From NCBI GenBank assembly GCA_020796225.1, contig CM036762.1, positions 15,395,786 through 15,459,785 on the forward strand: a DNA stretch of 64,000 bases. Direction: 5' to 3'. This DNA comes from Arion vulgaris (Eukaryota; Mollusca; Gastropoda; Stylommatophora; Arionidae). Position 1 is the stretch's first letter; each line of letters opens with the position of its first letter. Under the pieces are notes generated by a model. It ran no database searches and had not been told where the DNA came from. It was given only the letters and a program-made list of their open reading frames with translations. The position numbers were made by a program, and so were the translations under genes. This document shows, in pieces, positions 51,785 through 61,615 of the stretch.

Positions 51785-52530
51785 ATTCACTGCTTAGGTC
51801 GACGGGGATGTTGGGAAGAAAGACAGTGGTGATTTTGCCATGACTATGAGCAGTCTCACTATGGAAATTATACAGTAACTAAGGCGATGGTATGGCTGGA
51901 ATCACTTTTATCCATGCATGTTTTCTCAATGAGTATGCTCAGGAAGATTGAAACAGGATGGGCTCAGAGACAGTGGATGGAGTCGCTGGGGAGGTTTAAG
52001 CTGACAAAAATCAGTTTTATTTTTGTGCCAGTGCATGCAGGTGTAAAGGGAAATGAACGCGCCAATAGGCTTGTAGGTATGGTTGCTGTGCAGCCCGCCT
52101 GCCCAGTGTGTTTGTAGCGCATTGGGCGACGGGTGACAAGCCCCCTGTGAATGCGGTTCAATTCCGCAGGCTGTCAGAAAAACCACAGAGTCCCAGATTT
52201 ACGGTGCCGTGGCACCGTACCGAAAGGTTACGATGTCCATGACACCGAGCCAAAGAGCTGAAAGCTCAAGTGCTTCTGGATCGAAAAAAGAAAAAAATGG
52301 CTGCTTTGCAAAGCGGAGAGCAATGGACCAGGCTGATAGTCTAAATTCCCAAGGGAGAGAGAGAGGATGTGTACATGATTCAAGTGATAGTGGTGAATCT
52401 ACAACACTAACCAGACTGCTAGAAGTCAAGTCAAGTGTGGTGTAGCTAGACAAGAACACTATGCTGGTAGCCAAAGACTTACTGGTTCGACATGCAATGA
52501 TGATGATCCGATGACTAAACTAAAAACTAA
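51785..52530 (+). mobile_element. LINE-H relic with RNase H, split by SINE S6
   Basis: Encodes SLTMEIIQ-like, AMVWLESLLSMHVFSMSMLR, LTKISFIFVPVHAGVKGNER and ANRLVGMVAVQ, the late RNase H blocks (H-A-G, N-E-R-A-N with the usual final Asp replaced by Asn). After the SINE it continues RAMDQADSLNSQGRERGCVH and ends ATGCAATGATGATGATCC. Confidence 0.85.
52093..52296 (+). mobile_element. SINE S6 with 14-bp target duplication
   Basis: 204 bp. Head GCCCGCCTGCCCAGTGTG, TTGTAGCGCATTGGGCG and the perfect B-box GGTTCAATTCC; then ACAGAGTCCCAGATTTACGG, ACGATGTCCATGACACCGAG and an A-rich 3' end. ATGGTTGCTGTGCA (52079-52092) and ATGGCTGCTTTGCA (52297-52310) are the duplicated target inside the LINE-H coding sequence. 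Confidence 0.9.
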
Positions 52531-52663
52531 ATTCTGGCAATGTTGAAAAGAAGTAATTGCCACATGAGACTGTTCTATGAAATGTTATTGTCTCTTAACA
52601 AACTTCAGTTGCTAAACTGTTCATAGTGATATGCAATTAAAAATTCTGAACGTTTGTTTCCAG

Positions 52664-52713
52664 ACTGCAAGGAGCTTGAATTAGCAGAAAAAGTACTGGG
52701 CATTTTGAAACAG
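52664..52713 (+). CDS. TEX11: TEX11 exon, 50 bp
   Basis: Acceptor TTTGTTTCCAG, donor GTAGGA. Encodes DCKELELAEKVLGILKQ, an amphipathic TPR-like helix. Phase 0 out. Confidence 0.8.
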
Positions 52714-53139
52714 GTAGGAGTTTGCAGCATCTAGTTTGCGATTAGTTTCTGAAGTGAGAGTAATATGATCTCATCAAACTTATTCTTCACCCTACAAACC
52801 AGCACAGTCTCTTTCAAAATATTTGTGTATCTCTGAGTTAACAGTGTCAGGTAATTAGTAAATTTTCTATTCATTCTGGACAAAACAATAATTGGAAAAC
52901 TGGTTAGAGTCAACATCACTACATTCAAGAAACCCCCATACATGCTCAGCTCCTTTCAGCTTGCTGAAGTGTCAGCTTCAGAGAAATTACACTGTATCTC
53001 CTGCAATGATTTTTTTTTTAAATTTCTCATTTCAGGAAGTTAGGTACCCATTGTTATATGTGATTTGCGTCTCATGGCATAACAGGCAACCATCTGTTTA
53101 TATGGATGGCAAATTAATACTTTCTCTAGAGCGACCACT

Positions 53140-53490
53140 TTTCAGTGAGATGGGCCGGTCACGTAGCTCGGATGCCTGATAAATGCATCCCAAAACAGTT
53201 GATGTATGGCGAGCTTGAAGAGGGCAGACGTACAGTTGGTGGACAGAAAAAACACTTTAAAGACACTCTTAGTGTATCTAAAATGCTTTGATATAGATAC
53301 CATGTGCTGGGAATCCCTTGGGCAGGATCGCCAAATGTGACACTGTAATAACACAAGAGTTGTCGCATAGCTGAGAATCTTTGAGACAGAGAAAACGAGC
53401 TGTGCGAAAAGACAACACACAACACCCCCATGTCTAACCTTGATCATGTTTGCCCAATCTATGGTTGAGAATTGTGTTCTAGGGCTGGAT
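53140..53490 (+). mobile_element. LINE-B 3' portion
   Basis: Encodes FSEMGRSRSSDA in one frame and LKNALQRHS-like sequence in another; the plus DNA GATGGGCCGGTCACGTAGC corresponds to the RWAGHVA-x-MP motif. Matches 19319-19830 in antisense. Truncated and shifted. Confidence 0.7.
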
Positions 53491-53499
53491 ACACTTGTG

Positions 53500-53710
53500 T
53501 TACTCTGTCATGAAAACTGTACTGAGATGGACACTAGAGGATAAATGAAAATTGCAAAACCCAAAATGACCTGGAGGAAAATAGTAGGACAAGAACTAAA
53601 AAAAAAAAAATCCCAAGTTGAACACAATACAGAGGTTGGCCAAGAACAATGAAGAATGGCTTACATTTGTTGCTGTCCTAAGCGCCAAGTGTGTCACAGG
53701 CACTTATCAC
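53500..53710 (+). mobile_element. LINE C-terminal relic
   Basis: Encodes KPKMTWRKIVGQELKKKK, SQVEHNTEVGQEQ and CCPKRQVCHRHLSL: the TWR-x-x-V-x-x-EL layout of LINE ends. An A-run interrupts it near 53600. Confidence 0.6.
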
Positions 53711-54269
53711 TTAGAAAGCAACAATATATCTATAAATTAAGAGATTCATTTGGATGTCAGAATAGTGTCCATCTGGCTTGAACACTCTTCTAACTGGATT
53801 AACTTGAACACTTAGTACACGTTTCACATGATTATTTTTGCAATAAGTCTTATTTAATGCTCAAATTTAATGAGGACAAAACATTAGTATGTTGTACATT
53901 TTTTTGTTTTTAAATGTGTAGACTGATCCCTTTTGCTGGAATCAAAACATTTATACTCATTTATATGGCATTACAATCTTTCAAACTAAACTGTATGACA
54001 TGGACCAGATCCGATCTGCAACATGTTTCTATTTGGCCCATTAGATGTACTCAAAATGTAACATGTTCAGGCCCAGATATGTTCTAGAAGAAAAGTGATT
54101 GTAAATTTATTTTGAAAAAAAATTCAGGAAATACGCTTTAATTTGCAAATAATAAAACTACAACATATCTTAAAATTCGAGTCAAGCTCTGCATATATAC
54201 CCAAGAAACAGTAAATACCCTACTTTTTATTATTTTATCTTTTTTTAATTTTCTTTTACAGTACAAATA
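53711..54269. other. TEX11 intron, nothing recognised
   Basis: AT-rich, no supported feature. Confidence 0.4.
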
Positions 54270-54425
54270 CATGTTAATTCTGTGACGCGTTGCGTGAATT
54301 TATTTTTAACCCATTTGTGTTGGCAGCAACCAGTAGAATTACTGTGAATTGAACACAGGTCTCCCACATGGGAGCCGTGATCTAATCCATTCGGCCAAAT
54401 GCTCCTCATAAAAGGATACACCTTA
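54270..54425 (-). mobile_element. tRNA-headed SINE (family S9, antisense)
   Basis: The minus strand head GAGCATTTGGCCGAATGGAT (A-box) and GTGTTCAATTCACAG (B-box), then GGTTGCTGCCAACACAAATG. A second copy is at 19855-19990. Confidence 0.6.
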
Positions 54426-54699
54426 AAAAGACACAATGGGTAAAATCATTCAAGCTATGCAGACTTTAATGGTGAACTAAGAAGAGACAAAAGTTCAAAA
54501 GTCTAAGATCATCTCCTTGGCATCATACTGTGTTATGATAAAATGTGGGTGTCATATTTAGCCAGAATTTGTTCACACTGCCCATAACCTGCTGTGTAAT
54601 TCTGCATCTGACCCTCAGACCAAAAATTAGATTTCCTATCCCTGCTGTATTGATATTCACATAAACCATACTAACTTGATTGTCTCGATACTGAATCTT

Positions 54700-54880
54700 C
54701 TTCTTCTTTGTTCGCCCTCTATGAATTCAGATCACTTCTGATTTTTGCATGAAAGCCTGATTTCCTTATTATCAGTGTCCTGCGCCATACAGACATGCTT
54801 TTTTTGATTTCAGAGGTAAATACTGAACCATGATGCAAACCTCTCAATATATGAAATCAAGATCACCCAGACAATAGAAA
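54700..54880 (-). mobile_element. SINE S8 fragment with GAAGAAG tail
   Basis: Plus-side CTTCTTCTTTGTTCGCCCTC, then GATCACTTCTGATTTTTGCA and CAGACATGCTTTTTTTGA, matching 50735-50930. The tRNA-like head is degraded. Confidence 0.5.
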
Positions 54881-55074
54881 TAATTTCAATCACATATAGT
54901 ATATTTTACTGCAGACTAAAATAAAAATACTGTTTAATTAAAAATGTTTATTAAAGAATAATCTCAGGATCTTGTTGAATCTTTGTGTTTATTTTAAATG
55001 AGAAAGTGTTATGTACAGGAGGACACATGTATGTTGTTATAAAGATAATGTGAACACCTCTTACTGTTTAACAG

Positions 55075-55200
55075 GCAATGCAAAGGCTCAAGTTGATTGT
55101 TGAAATGAAAACGGAGTCTCTGTTACCACATAATATGGAGAAAGAGAAAGCAGAACTTGATCTGGATTTGTTCCGTATTTTGTGTCTTAAAGCTGAAGTG
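55075..55200 (+). CDS. TEX11: TEX11 exon
   Basis: Acceptor TTACTGTTTAACAG, donor GTAATT. Phase 0 both sides. Encodes AMQRLKLIVEMKTESLLPHN, MEKEKAELDLDLFRILCLKA and EV. Confidence 0.82.
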
Positions 55201-55734
55201 GTAATTGTATTTGACATTTCAGTTGTTTAGGTATCTGAAGGGTCTAAGGGTAAAGGATTGGCTTCTTTGCGCTGGGTTTCCCTTTATGGCTCTGTTCCTG
55301 TAGGCAGAAATAGCACGCCACCTGCAGAGCAATGCATGAATTTTTAAGTATAATGATTTATACTCAAAAGAAACCAAAGAACAGTTTCACAGAATTCACC
55401 ACCCTAACCAGAAAGAGGAAGTGTTGAAGATTCATTGCAGTCGACCTTTGAAGAAGAGGTGACACATAATCCAATCAATTATGGAGTACCACAAACTAAG
55501 TGGATTTGATGGAAAGTTTATTGCTGCATTAGAATATAGCATCAGATGTAATAGTTACTGATTGTTTAGTCAGCTAGATGTCTGTTAGTTGCCATCCACT
55601 GAAAGCAATTTATCTATTAGCTGTAACAATGTCTTCTAGTCACCAGTCTAGACAGTAATTTAGTTCAAATACATCTTATTTTAGATGAGAATAAAAGAAT
55701 ATATTAGGTTCAGTTTGGAATATCTTCATTGCAC

Positions 55735-56030
55735 TCTGGACATAGGTGCTCTGATCTTCTGCGCAATATCTCCAACAGTGACTAACATCACCAGTTTGGT
55801 GTTAATTTATGAGCCTACTCATATACCTGTTTTGCTGTTCTTTTCTGTCTACGCTCTTGCATTCTAGCAGTTGATGGGAATTGTTTAAATGAAAATCCTC
55901 ATTGCGGTCACACTCTATGAGAGTGTAAGCTCTATCCATTGGCTCACCCCTTGATATGGCTACAGTGCCAATGACACCCATGTGCCCCATAACGAAGATG
56001 AGTGTAATTCTACAAATTGTTGACGCTTGT
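55735..56030 (-). mobile_element. LINE-H relic (antisense)
   Basis: The minus strand encodes TICRITLIFVMGHMGVIGT (RNase H GH block), MDRAYTLIECDRNEDFHLNN and KSVDRKEQQNRYMS. Same segment as 3960-4390, more decayed. Confidence 0.7.
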
Positions 56031-56034
56031 AGTC

Positions 56035-56295
56035 TTCTTCTTCTTTGAACACTCCATATCAACCACCTGTCAACCACTCTGTGTGATATGTATGTGATCT
56101 GAGCCTAAGAGCGATTGTACTTTGTGCCAGTTATGCGCCTACAAGTAGGCCAGCACATTCAATTGCTGCGCTGCTTTTTATTTACTAGGGTAGCATCCCA
56201 AGTGCCTACATTAGTCGCCTCTTACGACACGCCTTATAGGTCACAGTGGTACTAATCTTTGCTTCCCTTGCGGGTCCGGCACCACACGGTCGAAT
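56035..56295 (-). mobile_element. SINE family D copy
   Basis: Plus-side TTCTTCTTCTTTGAACACTC, TGTGATCTGAGCCTAAGAGC, GTGCCAGTTATGCGCCTACA, core TCGCCTCTTACGACACGCC and head GCGGGTCCGGCACCACACG. Best D copy for defining the family. Confidence 0.85.
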
Positions 56296-56369
56296 ACGCT
56301 TGTAGTGATTCAGTCTGCACATTATTAGAATGTATAAAGAATACATTAGTGTTATTAGATATGTACGGT

Positions 56370-56605
56370 GAGCGTCTGTAGCTCAAGCGGTAGTGAGCTC
56401 GATCACAAACCCAAGTGTACCTGGCTCAAATCCCATGGTGGCAAGTTTGGAAGCAAATTCGTTTCCGTGGGATTTTTACAAAGGTAAAAATAGACCTCAC
56501 CGTTCAGAAAGCAATGACAAACTACTGAACTTATAAGTGGTGCCTATAAAATCAACTCGTTTACTGTGGTTGATGGCTAAGTCCTGTAAAAGATATGCAA
56601 CGATT
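56370..56605 (+). mobile_element. SINE S1 copy
   Basis: Head CGTCTGTAGCTCAAGCGGTA and B-box-like GGCTCAAATCCC, then GTGGGATTTTTACAAAGG, TTCAGAAAGCAATGACAAAC, AAGTCCTGTAAAAGATATGC. Confidence 0.8.
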
Positions 56606-56609
56606 TTCA

Positions 56610-56862
56610 GATATATATAGGGGTCTATAAGTGGTTAGACGTTTACCTGTCTTTCTGAAGATTCTAGGTTCAAATCGGATAGAGTCGCATGAGTGAATGT
56701 GCATTTCATAAGATCCCTAGGATTGCTGCTGGAGCTATGGAGTTCATGCTTTATGTAACACTTTCAATAGATGGGTGCTATTTCTACCAACAGTGACAGA
56801 GCCGTATGGAGAACCAGGTACAATGAAGTCAATCTTTCAATATATAACAAACTCTTTTGTTA
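56610..56862 (+). mobile_element. SINE S3 copy
   Basis: Head TATAAGTGGTTAGACG with B-box-like GGTTCAAATCGG, then TGCTGGAGCTATGGAGTTCA, TGACAGAGCCGTATGG, CAATGAAGTCAATC. It directly follows the S1 copy. Confidence 0.7.
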
Positions 56863-56919
56863 GATATGTGTACCTGACACCTGTCTAATATATATTATTC
56901 ATGCTTTATATTTATACAG

Positions 56920-57000
56920 AGATTCAGTAAATCTCAACACAGTAAAGCAGTAGTGGCAGTTAATAGAGCAACAGAGTTGCTGTCAAGATTTCCAAATGAG
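56920..57000 (+). CDS. TEX11: TEX11 exon
   Basis: Acceptor TTATATTTATACAG, donor GTATAC. Phase 0 both sides. Encodes RFSKSQHSKAVVAVNRATEL and LSRFPNE. Confidence 0.82.
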
Positions 57001-57069
57001 GTATACCTAACAAGTCAGTTGTAGACTACAATATGTGTTAATTAAAAATAGTATTACTGTAAGTACAGT

Positions 57070-57425
57070 TTCTTCTTCAACTCCCAACGGAGCACAGGTC
57101 TTCAACAAACTTCTTCTAGTTCTTCCTCTCTCTTGTCATCCCTTCCAATTCTTTCCATGTTTTACCTATCTTTTTAATATCCGCCTCCAGCTCTCTTCTC
57201 CAGGTATGTCTAAGCCTTCCCCTACTCCTCTTTCCCTGCGGGTTCAAAAATAGTGCCTGTCGTGCAATACTTCCAGTTGGTCTTTTCAATGGGTGTCCTA
57301 TCCATTGCCATCATCTCTTCCTTAGCTCTTTCTCCACTGGTATCTGCCTAGTTCTTTCTCTTGTCCCTTGTTTGTAATCTTATCATACCATCTCAGTCCC
57401 TCTATTTTACATGAACATCCATTTA
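57070..57425 (-). mobile_element. LINE-A-type 3' coding end (antisense)
   Basis: Complement of GRPRHTWRRELEADIKKIG-like, GKTWKELEGMTREREE and FVEDLCSVGS-like coding, followed to the right by the region before it (RWHDKITNKGQEKELG-like). Broken in several places. Confidence 0.65.
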
Positions 57426-57670
57426 TAAAGGTCTGTAGTTTTCTGGTGGTTTTCTTTTGGTGGAAGACAACAAAAGAAACCACCATAAGTACAGTTTACT
57501 GTTATTAATTACTGTAAATTTGTTATGCTTCCACTAAGTAGTTTGTAGCAACTGTGTGACTCCCAGATTATTAGTAATTTTGTTTATCAGTTACTGAACC
57601 AACCCTGATCTTACATAAAAACGACTGTGGTAAGGGATACTAAATATAGACGAAATGTACAGAATCAGTT

Positions 57671-57925
57671 CTTCTTCTTCTTTGCGTTCGTTCTTTACGA
57701 CCAATTTTATTCACTCTTTGTGATATGTTTGATCTTTGCCAAGAACGTCTATACGTTGCACATTAGTTTGGTAGTCCCTTAAATGCATAGACTTCTACAC
57801 GTTTAGGACATGTGCATCCGATTTCAGCCAAACCTCCTTAGTCGCCTCTTACGACATGTGTGGCAGGTAACAGTGGTTCTATTCTTTGCACCCCAAATTT
57901 GGGTCCCGGTAACCACTCTGACATC
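57671..57925 (-). mobile_element. SINE family E copy with 12-bp target duplication
   Basis: Minus-strand E from GAGTGGTTACCGGGACCC to the CGCAAAGAAGAAG tail, core CATGTCGTAAGAGGCGACTA. Flanking ACAGAATCAGTT at 57659-57670 and 57926-57937. Full length. Confidence 0.9.
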
Positions 57926-58026
57926 ACAGAATCAGTTAACTTAGCCAGAAATTAATACATATGTGATCACCAAGTTGTGATAGAGAATAAATTAAATTAT
58001 GTATTAATATTTTCTTCTCAATGCAG

Positions 58027-58164
58027 TCTGCATATCTAACCATGTTGTGCTACAACTTTGGTGTTGACTGCTACCAAGAAAAGCATTTTGAGCATGGTGT
58101 TGTATGGTTGAGAGAGAGTTATAATTTGGGTAAAGACGGTGCTGGAATCAGCAACAAAACACAG
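58027..58164 (+). CDS. TEX11: TEX11 exon, core of the SPO22/ZIP4 domain
   Basis: Acceptor TTTTCTTCTCAATGCAG, donor GTACTA. Phase 0 both sides. Encodes SAYLTMLCYNFGVDCYQEKH, FEHGVVWLRESYNLGKDGAG and ISNKTQ. The LCYNFGV-x-x-Y stretch and W-L-x-x-SY are the most characteristic features of animal TEX11 and the basis of the gene call. Confidence 0.9.
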
Positions 58165-58576
58165 GTACTAATAGACAATAACTATAGTAGCTATCTGTTT
58201 CAAAATCAAGTGTATCTATACTTCTCTCGTTCTTATTGTACCAGTAGATTATAATACTACTCCTACTACTAAACATTCATGTTGAAACAGTGTTGCAACT
58301 TTTATTCTCCACCAACTTCTATTCTAGGCTGTGTTTTTAATTCTGCTCATAAGACAAACTCTGTGACCTCTTCTTCAGATGTTCTTTGCCAGGTAATCTT
58401 TGACATTTCTCTTCTTCTCTTCTCTGTAGTTATGTCAAATGTGTGTCTATTTATGCTTTTAGGTTGTATTCAATCCATCACCATTTTCTTTTATCTTCAG
58501 CTGTATTGGTTTATGTCTTGTTCCCTTACACAGTCTGTAGTTATCACTTCTAACCATTGCAGATACAGTTAGTTAG

Positions 58577-59415
58577 TGTCGCCCGAGTGGTTACCGGGGT
58601 CCAAATGTGGGGTCTAAAGAATAGAACCACTGTTACCTGCCAAGCATGTCGTAAGAGGCGACTAAGGAGGTTTGGCTGAAATCAGATGCACATGTCCTAA
58701 ACGTGTAGAAGTCTATGCGTTTAGTTAGTTAGTTTGTTCCTTTCGTGCCAAAGGCGGCACATAGGGCAGAGGTTTTAGATCTCCATGTGATACGGTTCTT
58801 TGCTAGCAGTTGCAGATCTTGTATGGTTTTACATCCCAATAGTTTACTTTCTTGTTGGATGGATCTTCGAAGAGTGGTCTTTGGTCTTCCACGTTTTCTT
58901 TTCCCAACTGGTGACCACATAAGGACTTGTCGATTTAGTCTCTTTTCGTCTGATCTAAGCACATGACCTAAATATTTCCACCGACGTTTCCTTATAATAT
59001 TTGATATGGGTTGTTGGTGTGTTTTATCTCTCACTGTGTTGTTAGAAACGAAATCACTCCATTTGACTTTTAATAATTTTCGTAGACATTTATTCTCAAA
59101 GCTGTCCAGTTTCTTATCAATTTTCTTTGTTGATTTCCAACTTTCACAACCGTAGGTCAGTACAGGAATCACACATGACCTAAATAATTTAACTTTTGTG
59201 CATATACTAAAGTCTTGAGATTGCCAGATATTCGTTAATTTAGTGAAGGCACTAGCTGCTATAGCAATACAAGAGTTTATTTCTTTCATCGTGTCTATGC
59301 GTTTAGGGGCCTACCAAACCAATGTGCAACGTATACACGTTCTTGGCAAAGATCAAACATATCACAAAGAGTGATTAAAATTGGTCGTAAAGAACGAATG
59401 CAAAGAAGAAGAAGA
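58577..59415 (+). mobile_element. SINE family E copy, split by a LINE; target duplication present
   Basis: Plus-strand E: CGCCCGAGTGGTTACCGGGG, core CATGTCGTAAGAGGCGACTA, then after the insert GGGGCCTACCAAACCAATG and GCAAAGAAGAAGAAGAA. ACAGTTAGTTAG at 58565-58576 and 59416-59427 marks insertion into the AACT-type tail of an older LINE-F fragment. Confidence 0.88.
58724..59292 (-). mobile_element. LINE-F 3' end, open frame, with 13-bp target duplication
   Basis: The minus strand encodes 186 codons from KEINSCIAIAASAFTKLTNI through VKLFRSCVIPVLTYGCESWK, NKCLRKLLKVKWSDFVSNNT, RRWKYLGHVLRSDEKRLNRQ and KRKRGRPKTTLRRSIQQESK: RT thumb and C-terminus. The 3' tail is CAAACTAACTAAC. GTCTATGCGTTTA at 58711-58723 and 59293-59305 shows insertion into SINE E. 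The long open frame suggests youth. Confidence 0.92.
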
Positions 59416-59427
59416 ACAGTTAGTTAG

Positions 59428-59850
59428 TTAGTTTGTTCCTTTCGTGCCAAAGGCGCCACATAGGGCAGAGGTTTTAGATCTCCATGTAATGCGGTTCGTT
59501 GCTAGCAGTTGGAGATTCTTCGATCTCTTTGCTACTGTCTGTTGGATGAGGACACTAAAATCGATGTTGAATCGATCAAGCGATTTAGGCAGTTTGGAGT
59601 TGCCCGTTGTTCAAGTCGAACTGCATGCCTGATAGGCAGAGTGAGAGGTGTGTTTAATCAGCGAGCCACAGGAACCATCAGTATGCATACTCTTCGAAAT
59701 CTGTTGGGGCAGACTGAGCACCTATGGGTCTGCCCGGAGTGCAATGACGTCAGTTTAGTAACCAATAACCAGTTGGAGATCTTGTATGGTTCTCCAACTG
59801 CTAGCAGATACAGTACCGGCAAGTAATAGCCTCCTCCTTTTGATGATTCC
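59428..59850 (-). mobile_element. Older LINE-F fragment, split by LINE-G
   Basis: Starts with the AACT-type tail and TTGTTCCTTTCGTGCCAAAG as in 58724. Resumes after the LINE-G insert with AGATCTTGTATGGTTCTCCA, a small inverted segment ACTGCTAGCAGATAC, and ends soon after. It hosted both SINE E (in its tail) and LINE-G. Confidence 0.8.
59517..59769 (+). mobile_element. LINE-G 3' end with 11-bp target duplication
   Basis: Encodes DEDTKIDVESIKRFRQFGVA, GRVRGVFNQRATGTISM, then LGQTEHLWVCPECNDVS and a TAACCAATAAC tail. CAGTTGGAGAT flanks it at 59506-59516 and 59770-59780. Reference copy for the LINE-G terminus. Confidence 0.92.
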
Positions 59851-59889
59851 ATATTCAGGTTGTACGCTCTTGCAACTGGTCTAGTAAGG

Positions 59890-60010
59890 TTCATTCTCAC
59901 CAAGTAGTACTAGAATTACACTGGGAATTAAAGTCTTCCGGCATTTTGTTGACCACATTACCCATTTTGTGTGCCATAGGTGAAAGAAAAATAAGAACCT
60001 AATACTACAT
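59890..60010 (+). mobile_element. SINE S7 fragment
   Basis: Contains ACTGGGAATTAAAGTCTTCC, GGCATTTTGTTGACCACATT and ACCCATTTTGTGTGCCA of the S7 3' half. Confidence 0.55.
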
Positions 60011-60224
60011 TGTAGATATGTGCTGTATTGATATCCTTTATTTATTTCTATACACAGTGTTTAAGTTCTGCCATTTCATTAGTTTATGCTATTCATAAAA
60101 AGGTTTTAATTATTGTTCATTCTGTGACATTATTTTAGTCTCTTTAATAAGTCATTAACACTTTAAAAAATATAGTTGTGTTAAATCTACTGAACTTCAC
60201 TGACTATTTTACTCTAAATAATAG

Positions 60225-60320
60225 GCCCGCACTTTGCGTTTGTTGGCCAACTGTTACATGGAGTGGACATGTAATGGATGGCAAGAAAATGCCCTCAATG
60301 CAGTTTCATTAGCTAATAAA
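60225..60320 (+). CDS. TEX11: TEX11 exon
   Basis: Acceptor ACTCTAAATAATAG (weak tract), donor GTGAGT. Phase 0 both sides. Encodes ARTLRLLANCYMEWTCNGWQ and ENALNAVSLANK. The RLLA and ALNAV-x-LANK stretches are highly characteristic of TEX11. Confidence 0.9.
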
Positions 60321-60689
60321 GTGAGTATTTAAAATAGCAGTAGCAGGTAAGATTTATGTTTGGATTCTGGGGGCCCTCTGAAGTGATAACAAATACAGAC
60401 TTATAGAAGAGAACCAGACAGGAAACTGCTGGAAGGTAAAGAGAGAAAGTGACAATGGAATGGATACAATCTCAGAAAATAGTCGCACAACATAGCAAGA
60501 CATTCACTTACATGTTTAAGAACAGTACAAGGGGAGATCATAGAGATTGGAGTCTCATGGTCAGGGCTGAAGAAGATAGACCAGAATAGAATTGGGTGGA
60601 GTAGCGTGGCAGTTGTAATCTTATATTTCATTCTGAACAAGAAGGTTTAGTAGTTGTAATACATAATCTTAAAACATGTAAATTAGTGA

Positions 60690-60795
60690 TTACTAAGGAT
60701 CATTATCACTGCATGCTGGACAGATTCGTAGATGCTTCAATCCCCTTCCCAATATCTTTACCAGCGCACAGCGACTGATCACACCTGTTCTGTGT
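60690..60795 (-). mobile_element. LINE-H 3' tip (antisense)
   Basis: Complement gives GAAGCATCTACGAATCTG, TCCAGCATGCAGTGATAATG, ATCC. Degenerate. Confidence 0.45.
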
Positions 60796-60799
60796 TGAT

Positions 60800-61167
60800 T
60801 AACCAAATTCCCTTCTCATCTCCTTCACTCTAGTTAAGGATTTATATGCTCTTCGTGTCCCGTTTGACAGATAAGGCTTCCACAAAAGATTTCCATTGTT
60901 GTTGTTCTGCAGCCTTTCTATTAATTGTTTCCCATTGTTAGACCACAATCTTTCAACTCTATATCCACAGTTTTTCTCCATGTTTTTTTATTTGGACCCC
61001 CAGGCCTTCTTTTCCTATGCGCTGTCCATCGCAGAACTGTCCTTGCCAATGTTGCTACTGGCATACGATGTACTTTGTGAGTTAACTGAATCATGCTAAG
61101 AAGCAATCCCAGTGGCATGTCTCTGACATCAGCACTAGACTTCATTGCTGTCACAATGGCTCGTGTG
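60800..61167 (-). mobile_element. LINE RT C-terminal relic (antisense)
   Basis: The minus strand encodes QLTHKVHRMPVATLARTVLR, HRKRRPGGPNKKTWRKTVDI, ELKDCGLTMGNN and, shifted, GNLLWKPYLSNGTRRAYKSL: the basic RPG-x-x-KKTWR block and D-x-x-x-CGL of a LINE end. Confidence 0.7.
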
Positions 61168-61445
61168 TTGCCAGGGCTCACAAGGGAAGCAAAGAATAGT
61201 AACACTGCGACCTACAAGGCATGTCATAAGAGGCGACTGAGGTAGGGGTATGTCGTAAAAGGCGACGGAGGTAGGGGCCTAGGAAGCTACCTAGTAAATA
61301 AAAAGCGCTGCAAGAAATAGCATGTGCTGGCCTACTTGTAGGTGCATAACTGGCACAGCATACAATTGCTCTTAGGCTCAGATCCCATACAAATCACAAA
61401 GAGTGGTTTAACAGGTGGTTGATTTGGAGCGTTTGTGAAGAAAAT
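61168..61445 (+). mobile_element. SINE family D copy with internal duplication
   Basis: Plus-strand head GCTCACAAGGGAAGCAAAG, AATAGTAACACTGCGACC, core GGCATGTCATAAGAGGCGAC, then a second partial core ATGTCGTAAAAGGCGACGG about 30 bp later, AGGTGCATAACTGGCACAGC and AATCACAAAGAGTGG. The doubled core is unique in this window. Confidence 0.8.
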
Positions 61446-61545
61446 TACTGTCACAATAAAATTATGTCAACTACAACTTGTTAATTTATATACAAATTTA
61501 TTCACTGCTTGAACCATGCAATAACTATCTTGTGTATATTTTCAG

Positions 61546-61615
61546 GAGCATGGACACTCTGCTGGTATTTACATGAGACTTAAGCTTCTACTCTTGACTC
61601 AAGAGACTGCATCTT
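61546..61615 (+). CDS. TEX11: TEX11 exon
   Basis: Acceptor GTGTATATTTTCAG. Encodes EHGHSAGIYMRLKLLLLTQE and TAS. The donor GTGTTA at 61616 is weak but leaves phase 1, which fits the next exon; the alternative GTTAGA at 61618 would not fit. Confidence 0.72.
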
